NCBI RefSeq assembly: GCF_026810505.1
Contig: NZ_CP101750.1
Span: forward strand, 4,833,924 to 4,897,923
Source: Streptomyces sp. Je 1-369
GTDB lineage: Bacteria; Actinomycetota; Actinomycetes; Streptomycetales; Streptomycetaceae
Reading direction: 5' to 3'
Length of the DNA: 64,000 nucleotides
Below are positions 24,640 through 31,584 of this stretch, one piece after another. A program made the position numbers and the translations under genes. Numbering within the stretch: the first letter of the stretch is position 1; the number at the start of each line of letters is the position of its first letter. Below the pieces are notes generated by a model that saw only the letters and a program-made list of their open reading frames with translations, made no database searches and had not been told where the DNA came from.

Positions 24640-25551
24640 TCAGGGTCCGGTTTCGGCAGGGGCGTTACGTTCCTGAATGCGGTGGAGCGCGTGCTGGATG
24701 ACCGCCTGCGCCGCGGGATCGATCGTCCGGTCGTCGGGCCACGCCAGATATAGCCGCCCGTGCATGTCCGGGTCGCGGAACGGGATCAGTCGCAGATCCT
24801 CGCCCGCTGATCTGACCGCCCCGCGCGGCAGGATCGCCACGCCGAAACCGCGGGCGGCCATGTCCACCAGGACCTGCGGATCGCTGGCCGCGAAGGCGAT
24901 GGGTGCGTCGATGCCCGCCGTGGCGAGGGAGCTGTCGAGCTGGCGCCGGGTGCCGCTGTCGCTCGGCAGCGAGAGCAGCTGACGGGGCGCCAACTCCTTG
25001 AGCAGCAGGGAATCCCGCTCGGCGTACTCGTCGTCCGAGCGCAGCACCGCGACGAGCGGGTCGGTGAGGATGACCTCCGTGCGCAGGAAGGCCGGGGGCT
25101 CGACGGCCATGCCGAGGAAGGCCATGTCGAGTTCGCCGTCCTTCAGCGCGTCGACGAGGTCGTCGGTGCTGCCCTGGCGCAGCGCCACCTCCACGGTGGG
25201 ATGCTCCGCCTGGAACTCCGCGAGCATGCCGGGCACGTCGAGCGACGCCACCACCGTCACCATGCCCACGTTCACCTGCCCCCGCAGCAGCCCCGCCACC
25301 TGGTCGACCGCGAGTCTGGCGTTGCGGATCGCGGCCAGCGCGGCCTTGGCGTAGGGCAGCAGGGCCTCGCCGACGGCGGTGGGGCGGACCGTGCGTCCGG
25401 ACCGGTCGAGCAGTTCGTACCCCAGTTCCCGTTCGAGTCGGCGGATCTGTGCGCTCACGCCCGGTTGTGTCACATGGACCCTGGCCGCCGCTCTGGTGAA
25501 GTTGCCGTCCTCGACGACAGCGACGAAGTACTCGAGTTGGCGTATCTCCAT
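24640..25551 (-). CDS. LysR-family transcriptional regulator
   Basis: 303 aa, ATG 25551. The N terminus MEIRQLEYFVAVVEDGNFTRAA is nearly the same as that of the LysR at 17543, as is the HTH (VTQPGVSAQIRRLERELGYELLDRSGRTVRPT). The effector domain runs from about 90 to 290 and diverges more. It is divergent from the APS-kinase-like gene across a 323-bp region rich in repeats, so it probably controls the APS kinase-methyltransferase-sulfotransferase operon and itself. Confidence 0.92.
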   Translation of the reverse strand: MEIRQLEYFVAVVEDGNFTRAAARVHVTQPGVSAQIRRLERELGYELLDRSGRTVRPTAVGEALLPYAKAALAAIRNARLAVDQVAGLLRGQVNVGMVTVVASLDVPGMLAEFQAEHPTVEVALRQGSTDDLVDALKDGELDMAFLGMAVEPPAFLRTEVILTDPLVAVLRSDDEYAERDSLLLKELAPRQLLSLPSDSGTRRQLDSSLATAGIDAPIAFAASDPQVLVDMAARGFGVAILPRGAVRSAGEDLRLIPFRDPDMHGRLYLAWPDDRTIDPAAQAVIQHALHRIQERNAPAETGP

Positions 25552-25579
25552 AACTGACCGATCTAGGCTTCAGTACGAA

Positions 25580-25617
25580 CAGATATTGGACGCCCGGTAA
25601 ACGCCGGGACAATACTG
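25580..25617. promoter_or_regulatory. Nested inverted repeat near the LysR start
   Basis: The outer arms CAGATATTG and CAATACTG flank the inner arms CCCGG and CCGGG around TAAACG. It starts 29 bp upstream of the LysR ATG, where LysR autoregulatory sites normally lie. Confidence 0.5.
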
Positions 25618-25625
25618 ACGGGGTC

Positions 25626-25670
25626 GCTCGATCAGTGTCCGCTCGATCGGTGTCCGCTCGACCGAGTGGA
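25626..25670. repeat. Three 15-bp tandem repeats, probable binding array
   Basis: GCTCGATCAGTGTCC (25626), GCTCGATCGGTGTCC (25641) and the diverged GCTCGACCGAGTGGA (25656) are directly adjacent. The 15-bp period and the position 205-249 bp before the APS-kinase-like start suggest repeated regulator sites. Confidence 0.8.
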
Positions 25671-25874
25671 ACGCCGGAAAGAGCGACCATTCAACGGCGC
25701 ATTCAACGGCCAGACAGTGGCCTTTTTTCACGGGGATACTCGAGATTTTCCGAGTAATGCATGCTGAATTTACGTGCCAAAATTTTCTGAGGAACTTTAC
25801 AGCAGTGAAGTCGTGCTGTGAAGAGTCCGCCTGCGCCGAGCGGGCCACCGTACGTCCACTGAGGGGAGCCATCC

Positions 25875-26432
25875 ATGGGAACCACGGGAGTTGGAGGCGC
25901 CGATTCCGGCGGGGCGGTCATCTGGGTGACCGGGCTTGCCGAGGCCGGCAAGACGACGGTCGCCCGCGAACTGGTCCGCCAACTGCTCCAGCGCGGTCGG
26001 CAGCCGATTCTGCTCGACGGCAACGAGGTGCGGACCGCGTTGGGCATGATGACCTCCGGATTCGACCGTGAAAGCCGGATAAAGACATCCATGACCTACG
26101 CGCGACTGTCCCAACTGCTCGCGGAACAGGGACATCTCGTGGTCGTCGCGACCATCTCGCTCTTCCACGAGGTGCAGCGGCACAACCGGGAGAACCAGCC
26201 CGACTACTTCGAGGTGCTGCTCGACGTGCCCGTCGCGGAACTCAAGCGACGGGACAGCAAGGGCATCTACAGCGAGAACGACGACAAGGACGTGGTCGGA
26301 ATCGGGCAGTCCGCCGAGTTCCCGACCGATCCCGATCTCGTGGTCACCAACTACGGGGATGTCGATCCGAAGGCCGCGGCCACCATGATTCGACTCGCGC
26401 ACGAGCAGCGTTTGCCGTCCGCCGTGGCATGA
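25875..26432 (+). CDS. Adenylylsulfate (APS) kinase-like protein
   Basis: 185 aa from ATG 25875, GAGGGGAG seven bases upstream. P-loop TGLAEAGKTT (residues 19-28) followed by LLDGNEVR (LDGD-NVR in CysC). The segment EVLLDVPVAELKRRDSKGIY matches the CysC block that ends in RDPKGLY. CysC makes PAPS, the sulfate donor, from APS; with a sulfotransferase two genes downstream the simplest reading is a dedicated PAPS supply. Differences from housekeeping CysC (GLAEAGKTT for GLSGSGKST, NEVR for DNVR, the acidic loop SENDDKDVVG) mean another phosphoacceptor is possible; CysC-like kinases acting on cytidine diphosphoramidate are known. First gene of a three-gene operon. Confidence 0.8.
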   Translation: MGTTGVGGADSGGAVIWVTGLAEAGKTTVARELVRQLLQRGRQPILLDGNEVRTALGMMTSGFDRESRIKTSMTYARLSQLLAEQGHLVVVATISLFHEVQRHNRENQPDYFEVLLDVPVAELKRRDSKGIYSENDDKDVVGIGQSAEFPTDPDLVVTNYGDVDPKAAATMIRLAHEQRLPSAVA

Positions 26433-26523
26433 GGCACGAATTCAAAGGGCTCATGGAGCCCCACCAGGCTTTCACGGTTATCGATTCAGCTTTTCAGCGA
26501 ACATATAAGGAGCTGTGCCTCGC

Positions 26524-27315
26524 ATGACGACGACTTCGACCAAGCTCAAGCACGGAGACTTCACCGACCTGGCGAAGGACTACTCGAAGTACCGCGAGGG
26601 TTACGCGACCTCGGTGCGGGACGCGCTGATCGGCCTGGTGGGCCGCCCGGCCGCCGAGCTCGACGCCGTCGACGTCGGCGCCGGCACGGGCCTGTGGACC
26701 CGCATCGTGGCGGACGGCGGATTCCGCTCGGTCACCGCGGTCGAGCCGAACGACAACATGCGCGCCGAGGGCATCTCGGACTCCGAGGGCTACTCGATCA
26801 CCTGGCGCAAGGGCCAGGGCGAGCAGACCGGACTCGCCGACGGGTCGGCCGACCTCATCAGCATGGCGTCGTCCTTCCACTGGGTCGACTTCGAGGTGGG
26901 CACCGCCGAGTTCTGCCGTGTCCTGCGTCCCGGCGGCTGGTTCGTCGCGCTCTACAACCCGCGGCTGATCGAGGTCAACCCGGTGCTCGTGGACATCGAG
27001 AACGAGCTCAAGCGCCTGATGGGCGAGCGCAAGCGGATCACCTCCGCCCACCCGCAGATGATCAAGGAGCTGTCGGACAAGTTCAACGCCAGCCCGCGCT
27101 TCGACGACGTCGTCGTGCTGGAGGGCAGGCACTCCGTCGAGCAGAGCATCGACCACTACATCGGCCTGTGGCAGTCGGTGAACGACGTGCGGGTGCAGCT
27201 CGGCGTCGACAAGTTCGAGCAGTTCCTCGACTACATCCGCGAGCGCCTCGCCGACGCGCAGAAGCTTGAGGTCACCTACCTGACCAGGGCGGTCGCGGCG
27301 CGCGCCAAGAAGTGA
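26524..27315 (+). CDS. SAM-dependent methyltransferase (type 11)
   Basis: 263 aa from ATG 26524, 11 nt after AAGGAG; GTG 26515 is also in frame but too close to that site. Motif I AVDVGAGTGLWTRIVA (near 49-63), post-I ITAVEPN-type segment TAVEPNDNMRAEG, then SADLISMASSFHWVDF and VLRPGGWFVALYNPR, the standard class I order. The FHWVDF block is shared with small-molecule C-, N- or O-methyltransferases of the UbiE/type 11 group. It lies between the APS-kinase-like and sulfotransferase genes in one operon (91 and 71 bp gaps), so it presumably modifies the same metabolite. Position of methylation unknown. Confidence 0.88.
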   Translation: MTTTSTKLKHGDFTDLAKDYSKYREGYATSVRDALIGLVGRPAAELDAVDVGAGTGLWTRIVADGGFRSVTAVEPNDNMRAEGISDSEGYSITWRKGQGEQTGLADGSADLISMASSFHWVDFEVGTAEFCRVLRPGGWFVALYNPRLIEVNPVLVDIENELKRLMGERKRITSAHPQMIKELSDKFNASPRFDDVVVLEGRHSVEQSIDHYIGLWQSVNDVRVQLGVDKFEQFLDYIRERLADAQKLEVTYLTRAVAARAKK

Positions 27316-27386
27316 CCCGCCACCGCTCCGGCTCCGCACCGACGCCTTCGGCCGTGGGGCCGCGGGGGAGAGACAGGACTTCCGAC

Positions 27387-28292
27387 ATGACCGAGGACTC
27401 CGCCCGGGAACTGCGTCCGGACGAACTGGCCCGGCGCAGTGCGCGACTGCTGGGCGAGCACGACATCGTCGTGGCAGGTGACCCGGGCTCCGGGCAGGCG
27501 CTCGTGGCCAACATCGTGTTCGAGCTCGGCTTCGACTACCTCGACCCGTACGTCGAGCCGCCCCAAGAGGCCGACGGTGTGTCGCAGTCGGTGGAGGACC
27601 GTCTCGACTACTACCGGCAGCGTCTTGCGGCCACGTCCGAGAAGAGCCAGGCGGCTCTGGACAGGGCGGCGAGCGGGGCCGTCGCCAAGAGGTTCATCAA
27701 GACGCACTTCTACCCGGAGGTGTTCGCGGAGTCCTCGGTGAACACCGCGATCCTGGTGGTGCGGGACCCGCGCGACACCATCTACTCGTCGTACAAGTGG
27801 TTCTCCTCCTTCGGCGGCTCCTGGATACCGGACGCCGCGGACATGATCGGGAAGCTCACCTACCCCGACTTCCTCGACCGCGTCAGGCTCGGGGACGGGG
27901 AGCCCTCGATCCCGGGCTGGGCCCGCTTCTACCGGAGCTGGCTCGAAGCGGCGCCGGACTTCTCGAAGTTCGCCGTCGTACGGTTCGAGGACCTGAAGTC
28001 CCACCCCGTGGGCGCCATCACCGCCATGCTCGCGGCCCTGGGGCTCGCGGTGCCGCCCGAGGTGGTCGAGCAGGCGGCCGAGCGCAGCTCCTTCAAGGCG
28101 ATGCGGGCCCGTGAGGACGCGGCGTCCGCGGGTGAGGGCGACACCACCAAGAACGCGCGCATCATGCGGCGCGGTCAGGTGGGGGAGTGGCGCGAGTGGA
28201 TCGGGGAGGGCGACCTGCGGGAACGCTTCGCCCACCCGGGTCTGGTCGATATGGCGGCGCGCTTCGGGTACGACGCGACGCCGACGCGGTAG
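27387..28292 (+). CDS. PAPS-dependent sulfotransferase (with altered 5'-phosphosulfate loop)
   Basis: 301 aa from ATG 27387 (AGGA eight bases upstream); a GTG at 27312 overlapping the previous stop would add an unlikely Arg/Pro/Ser-rich extension. Sulfotransferase-fold landmarks: catalytic-base segment FIKTHFYPE (His107), 3'-phosphate-binding segment VVRDPRDTIYSSYKWF (Arg126 and Ser134/135), and the C-terminal RRGQVGEWREW block equivalent to RKGxxGDW. The 5'-phosphosulfate-binding loop, usually PKSGTTW, reads DPGSGQALV (residues 32-40), so the conserved Lys is Gly. Activity may therefore depend on another Lys or be altered. Last gene of the operon; ends in a long hairpin. Confidence 0.83.
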   Translation: MTEDSARELRPDELARRSARLLGEHDIVVAGDPGSGQALVANIVFELGFDYLDPYVEPPQEADGVSQSVEDRLDYYRQRLAATSEKSQAALDRAASGAVAKRFIKTHFYPEVFAESSVNTAILVVRDPRDTIYSSYKWFSSFGGSWIPDAADMIGKLTYPDFLDRVRLGDGEPSIPGWARFYRSWLEAAPDFSKFAVVRFEDLKSHPVGAITAMLAALGLAVPPEVVEQAAERSSFKAMRAREDAASAGEGDTTKNARIMRRGQVGEWREWIGEGDLRERFAHPGLVDMAARFGYDATPTR

Positions 28293-28327
28293 GCCCGTTC
28301 AGCAGTACGTTCAGCAGGCACGTCCGT

Positions 28328-28373
28328 CGCGGAGGGCCGGGCCACGAGTCATTTCGTGGCCCGGCCCTCCGCG
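28328..28373 (+). terminator. Very strong hairpin terminating the sulfotransferase operon
   Basis: A perfect 20-bp stem (28328-28347 with 28354-28373) around the 6-nt loop GTCATT, with inner arms GCCGGGCCACGA and TCGTGGCCCGGC. No U-tract. It marks the right edge of the putative small-molecule gene set. Confidence 0.75.
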
Positions 28374-28432
28374 GCTTTCCGGAATGGTGAGCTCCGGGGT
28401 TATGACGCTCCTGGGCCGGGGAGCGATCGATC

Positions 28433-28966
28433 ATGGCCGAGACAGTCGAAACAGCAGAAGAGGTGGCCGCGCGGCACGGGCTGCGCCCGCTGCCGGTGGA
28501 GGGCGGACTCTTCCGGCGGACCTGGGTGGGGCCGCCGGACGCGGACGGGCGCCCCGCGGGTTCGGCGATCGTCGTCCTCCTGACCACCGCCCCCGGCGAT
28601 TTCTCCGCCCTGCACCGGCTCCCCACCGACGAGGTCTGGCACTTCTATGAGGGCGACGCCCTGGAACTGCTGCTCCTCGCCCCGGACGGCACCGACCGCA
28701 TCGCCGTCCTCGGCCCCGGCGGCGACGTGCAGTTCGTCGTCCCCGCAGGCACGTGGATGGGCGCGCGCGTCCCCGCCGACGGCGGGCGGCACGGCTGGGC
28801 GCTCTTCGGGACGACGATGGCGCCCGGTTTCGTCCCCGAGGACTACGAGGGCGGGGACCCGGAGGAGTTGAGCGCACGGTATCCGGGGCGGGCCGGACTC
28901 ATCCGGGAGTTGTGCCGGGCGGGGGAGCCGTTGCGGATGAAGGCGGGGGACGAGGATGGGGGATGA
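28433..28966 (+). CDS. Cupin, DUF985 family
   Basis: 177 aa, ATG 28433 after GGGGAGCG. Jelly-roll cupin with ALHRLPTDEVWHFYEGDALELLLL (about 62-85) and RHGWALFGTTMAPGFVPEDYE (about 122-142), the blocks that define the DUF985 cupins. These small proteins bind a metal or a nucleotide-sugar-like ligand; the function of the family is poorly known. The gene overlaps a G-rich tandem repeat at its end and is followed by an SDR gene in the same direction. Confidence 0.85.
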   Translation: MAETVETAEEVAARHGLRPLPVEGGLFRRTWVGPPDADGRPAGSAIVVLLTTAPGDFSALHRLPTDEVWHFYEGDALELLLLAPDGTDRIAVLGPGGDVQFVVPAGTWMGARVPADGGRHGWALFGTTMAPGFVPEDYEGGDPEELSARYPGRAGLIRELCRAGEPLRMKAGDEDGG

Positions 28967-28999
28967 GGACGGGGGACGAGGACGGGGGACGAGAGGGAG
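28944..28999. repeat. G-rich tandem repeat at the cupin stop
   Basis: Repeats of GGGGGACGAGGAC type with a period of about 13-16 bp run through the cupin stop codon and into the SDR leader. G-runs of five on one strand could form a quadruplex. Confidence 0.75.
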
Positions 29000-29018
29000 T
29001 TGGGTGAGGCAGAGAGTG

Positions 29019-29813
29019 GTGAATGACGTGGGCTCCATGCGGGATGAGGCGCTGCCCGGGCTGGCGGGACGGGTCGCTCTGGTGACCGGCGCCAGCGGGG
29101 GTGTCGGGGCCGGGATCGCCTGGCGGTTCGCGCAGGCGGGGGCCGCGGTCGTCGTCCATTACCGGCGGGGCGGCGAGCGGGCCGAGGAACTGGTCGGGCG
29201 GATCGTGGCGGCGGGCGGTGACGCCGTCGCCGTGACCGCGGACCTGACCCGGGAGGAGGAGTGCCACCGCCTCGTCGAGGAGGCGCACTCCTGGCGGGGG
29301 CGGCTCGACGCGCTGGTCAACAACGCCGGGATCCAGCCCCTTCAGGCGCTCGACGGGATGTCGGCGGCGGACTGGCGGGAGCTGTCCGAGGCGAACGTGA
29401 CGAGTGCGTTCTGCTGCACGCAGGCGGCCGCCGGGATCATGGTGGGCCAGGACGGCGGCGGTACGGTCACGCAGATCGCGTCCATCGAGGGCTCGCGCCC
29501 CGCGCCCGGCCACGCGCACTACAGCGCGTCCAAGGCGGCCCTGATCATGTTCGCCCGCTCCGCAGCCCTGGAGTACGGTCCGCACGGCATCCGCGTCAAC
29601 AGCGTCTCGCCCGGCCTCATCGACCGTCCTGGGCTCGCCGAGGACTGGCCCGACGGCGTGGAACGGTGGGGCAGGGCGGCACCGCTCGGGCGGCTCGGGC
29701 GGCCCGAGGACATCGGCAGCGCGTGCGTGTTCCTCGCCTCGGACGCGGCGTCCTGGATCACGGGGACGGACCTGGTGGTGGACGGCGGGGTGGGGGCGCG
29801 GCCCACCTGGTAG
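29019..29813 (+). CDS. Short-chain dehydrogenase/reductase
   Basis: 264 aa if started at GTG 29019 with GAGG nine bases upstream; ATG 29037 is an alternative. Classical SDR: cofactor motif TGASGGVGAG, NNAG (VNNAGIQPL), and the Ser-Tyr-Lys catalytic set with Y-S-A-S-K in HAHYSASKAALI; GTDLVVDGG near the end. The segment VVHYRRGGERAEEL at the strand-2 end favours NADP(H). FabG-like oxidoreductase on an unknown alcohol/ketone. Not obviously connected to the preceding cluster because the 20-bp-stem hairpin and the cupin lie between. Confidence 0.88.
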   Translation: MNDVGSMRDEALPGLAGRVALVTGASGGVGAGIAWRFAQAGAAVVVHYRRGGERAEELVGRIVAAGGDAVAVTADLTREEECHRLVEEAHSWRGRLDALVNNAGIQPLQALDGMSAADWRELSEANVTSAFCCTQAAAGIMVGQDGGGTVTQIASIEGSRPAPGHAHYSASKAALIMFARSAALEYGPHGIRVNSVSPGLIDRPGLAEDWPDGVERWGRAAPLGRLGRPEDIGSACVFLASDAASWITGTDLVVDGGVGARPTW

Positions 29814-29851
29814 GCCTGCCCACTCGGCAGCGGCCCACCTGGTGGGCGTCC

Positions 29852-30673
29852 TCAGCCGTCCAGGCGGGCCAGCCAGGTGCGGAGCGCGGAGTTGAAGTCG
29901 TCGGGGCGCTCCAGGTTCGGCAGGTGCGCCGCCGACTCCACGATGTGCAGCGTCGAGTCGGGGAGTACGGCGTGCATGGCCTCGGCGTCGGAGACCGGCG
30001 TGAACGTGTCGTCGCGGCCCACGACGACGAGCGAGGGGACGTCGGCGCGGGCCAGCAGATCGCGGTAGTCGGGGCGCTCGGCCCGGCCGCGCAGGGCGGC
30101 GGCCGCGCCTTCCGGCGGGGCGGACAGCATCAGGCGGTGGACGTACGCGGACACCTTCGCGTTGTACGGAGCCACCATCTTGTCCCGCACCTCGTCCGCG
30201 TACCCCTTCATGCCGTCGGCGAGGAGGCGGTCGGCGAGGGCGTTGCGGAACACCTTGCCGTCCGCGGTCTCGGCCGCGGGGGACGTGTCCGCGAGGAGCA
30301 GCCCCGTGACGCGCTCGGGGAAGAGGCGGTAGCACTCCATCACGAGCTGGCCGCCCATGGAGACCCCGCCGAGCGCGAATTCGCGCACGCCCAGGTGGTC
30401 CATGAGGGCGGCGATGTCCTCGGCGAAGGTGGCGAAGCCGGTGGTGCCGGGCACGACGGTGGACGCGCCGTAGCCGCGGAGGTCCGGGGTGATCACGCGG
30501 TGGGTCGCGGTGAACGCGGCGCGCTGCGGGGTCCACATCGAGCGGTCGAAGGGGTGACCGTGGAGGAGGACGAGGGTGCGCCGGGCGTCGCCCTGACGGG
30601 GGCTGACGTCGCCCGCGCCGGGGCCGTTGTCGTCGTAGCCGATGGTGATGCCGTTGACCTGTGCGGTTGCCAT
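29852..30673 (-). CDS. Alpha/beta-hydrolase (3-oxoadipate enol-lactonase-like)
   Basis: 273 aa, ATG 30673. Typical alpha/beta-hydrolase: oxyanion segment LLHGHPFDRSMW, nucleophile elbow GGVSMGGQ (Ser), acid in VVGRDDTFTPV and histidine in ESAAHLPNLERP. Size and motif spacing fit enol-lactonase, esterase or haloperoxidase-type members with broad substrates. Divergent from the response regulator with a 140-bp gap. No signal peptide; cytoplasmic. Confidence 0.88.
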   Translation of the reverse strand: MATAQVNGITIGYDDNGPGAGDVSPRQGDARRTLVLLHGHPFDRSMWTPQRAAFTATHRVITPDLRGYGASTVVPGTTGFATFAEDIAALMDHLGVREFALGGVSMGGQLVMECYRLFPERVTGLLLADTSPAAETADGKVFRNALADRLLADGMKGYADEVRDKMVAPYNAKVSAYVHRLMLSAPPEGAAAALRGRAERPDYRDLLARADVPSLVVVGRDDTFTPVSDAEAMHAVLPDSTLHIVESAAHLPNLERPDDFNSALRTWLARLDG

Positions 30674-30800
30674 GCGGGGAGGCTAGGCCGGGGGGCGCGC
30701 GGGCGATAGGGCCCGGAACAGCCTGGCAGCGAGTTGTGAGGATCCTGTCAGCCCGCCGTCGCGATCCCATTTGCCCCACCGGAATCTGTCGGGCGGTGCC

Positions 30801-30816
30801 TATCCTCAACGCCATG
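30801..30816 (+). promoter_or_regulatory. Putative leaderless promoter -10 of the response-regulator gene
   Basis: TATCCT at 30801-30806 lies seven bases before ATG 30814, with no ribosome binding site between. Confidence 0.45.
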
Positions 30817-31584
30817 TGCGCTTTTGTCCTGGTCGCGGAGGACGACGAGAAACAGGCCGAGCTGGTCCGCCGCTATCTGGAACGCGAGGGCCACGAGGCC
30901 GCCGTCGTCCACGACGGGTCCGCCGCTCTGGCCGAGGTGCGGCGCAGGCTGCCGGACCTGCTGATCCTCGACGTGATGATGCCCGGCACCGACGGCCTGG
31001 AGGTCACCCGTTTCCTCCGGGACGGGAACGGGCCGACGGAGCTGACCCGCCTCCCGATCCTGATGCTGACCGCCCGCACCACCGAGGACGACCTCCTCAT
31101 GGGCCTCGACACGGGCGCTGACGACTACCTCACCAAGCCGTACAGTCCGCGCGAGCTGATGGCCCGGGTCCGGACGCTGCTGCGCCGCGCGGGCGGCATC
31201 CACGCGCCGCTGCCCGAAACGGACCGGCGGATCCTGCGGGTCGGCGGCCTCGTCGTCGACCCGCTGCGGCACGAGGTGACGGTCGACGGACGGCACGTCG
31301 ACTGCACGCCGGGCGAGTTCGACCTGCTCACGGTCCTCGCGGAGGAGCCGGACCGGGTCTTCACGCGGCCGCAGCTCCTCGACCGCATCCACGGCTCGTC
31401 GGGGTACATATCCGCGCGCACGGTCGACGTGCACGTGCTGAACCTCCGCAAGAAGATCGAGTCCGATCCGCGGCGCCCGGACCGCCTTCTCACGGTGTTC
31501 GGGGTGGGGTACAAGCTGGCAGGGGCGGGTGCCGGTCCGGGCGCGGGTCCGGGTGCGGGTGCGGGGGCGACGCGTGGCGCGTGA
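30814..31584 (+). CDS. OmpR-family response regulator
   Basis: 256 aa from ATG 30814; the upstream open frame is not used because the -10 lies inside it. Receiver domain 1-120: acidic pair Glu9-Asp10-Asp11, phosphoacceptor Asp53 in LLILDVMMPG, and Lys in DYLTKPYSPREL. Winged-helix DNA-binding domain at about 140-235 (CTPGEFDLLTVLAEEPDRVFTRPQLL, TVDVHVLNLRKKIE). The C terminus is an odd Gly/Ala/Pro repeat (AGAGAGPGAGPGAGAGA). Its 3' end overlaps the start of the kinase gene by 11 bp. Confidence 0.94.
   Translation: MCAFVLVAEDDEKQAELVRRYLEREGHEAAVVHDGSAALAEVRRRLPDLLILDVMMPGTDGLEVTRFLRDGNGPTELTRLPILMLTARTTEDDLLMGLDTGADDYLTKPYSPRELMARVRTLLRRAGGIHAPLPETDRRILRVGGLVVDPLRHEVTVDGRHVDCTPGEFDLLTVLAEEPDRVFTRPQLLDRIHGSSGYISARTVDVHVLNLRKKIESDPRRPDRLLTVFGVGYKLAGAGAGPGAGPGAGAGATRGA

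Larger units (their letters stand above)
25552..25874. other. 323-bp divergent region upstream of the APS-kinase operon
   Basis: No gene. It contains a nested inverted repeat (25580-25617: CAGATATTG ... CCCGG-TAAACG-CCGGG ... CAATACTG), three 15-bp tandem repeats (25626-25670), a 12-bp direct repeat CATTCAACGGC(G/C) (25688 and 25700), and TACTCG-N8-CGAGTA (25737-25756). GATACT at 25735-25740 is a possible -10. An ACAGCA/TGCTGT hairpin lies in the presumed leader (25799-25819). Confidence 0.6.

Noticed and set aside
22366..25874. StrR-type binding sites (GTTCGACTG-N11-CAGTCGAAC)
   Set aside because: Not found in the cluster intergenic regions by reading; the inverted repeats present have different sequences.
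27312..27386. GTG start of the sulfotransferase overlapping the methyltransferase stop
   Set aside because: Would add a Pro/Ser/Arg-rich 25-residue N terminus unlike the family; ATG 27387 has a nearby AGGA.
21839..28292. TTA codons indicating bldA control of the cluster
   Set aside because: I did not scan every codon reliably by eye, so no claim is made.
28328..28373. Transposon end or inverted repeat of a mobile element
   Set aside because: Single local hairpin with a 6-nt loop; no transposase gene or second copy was seen. Best read as a terminator.
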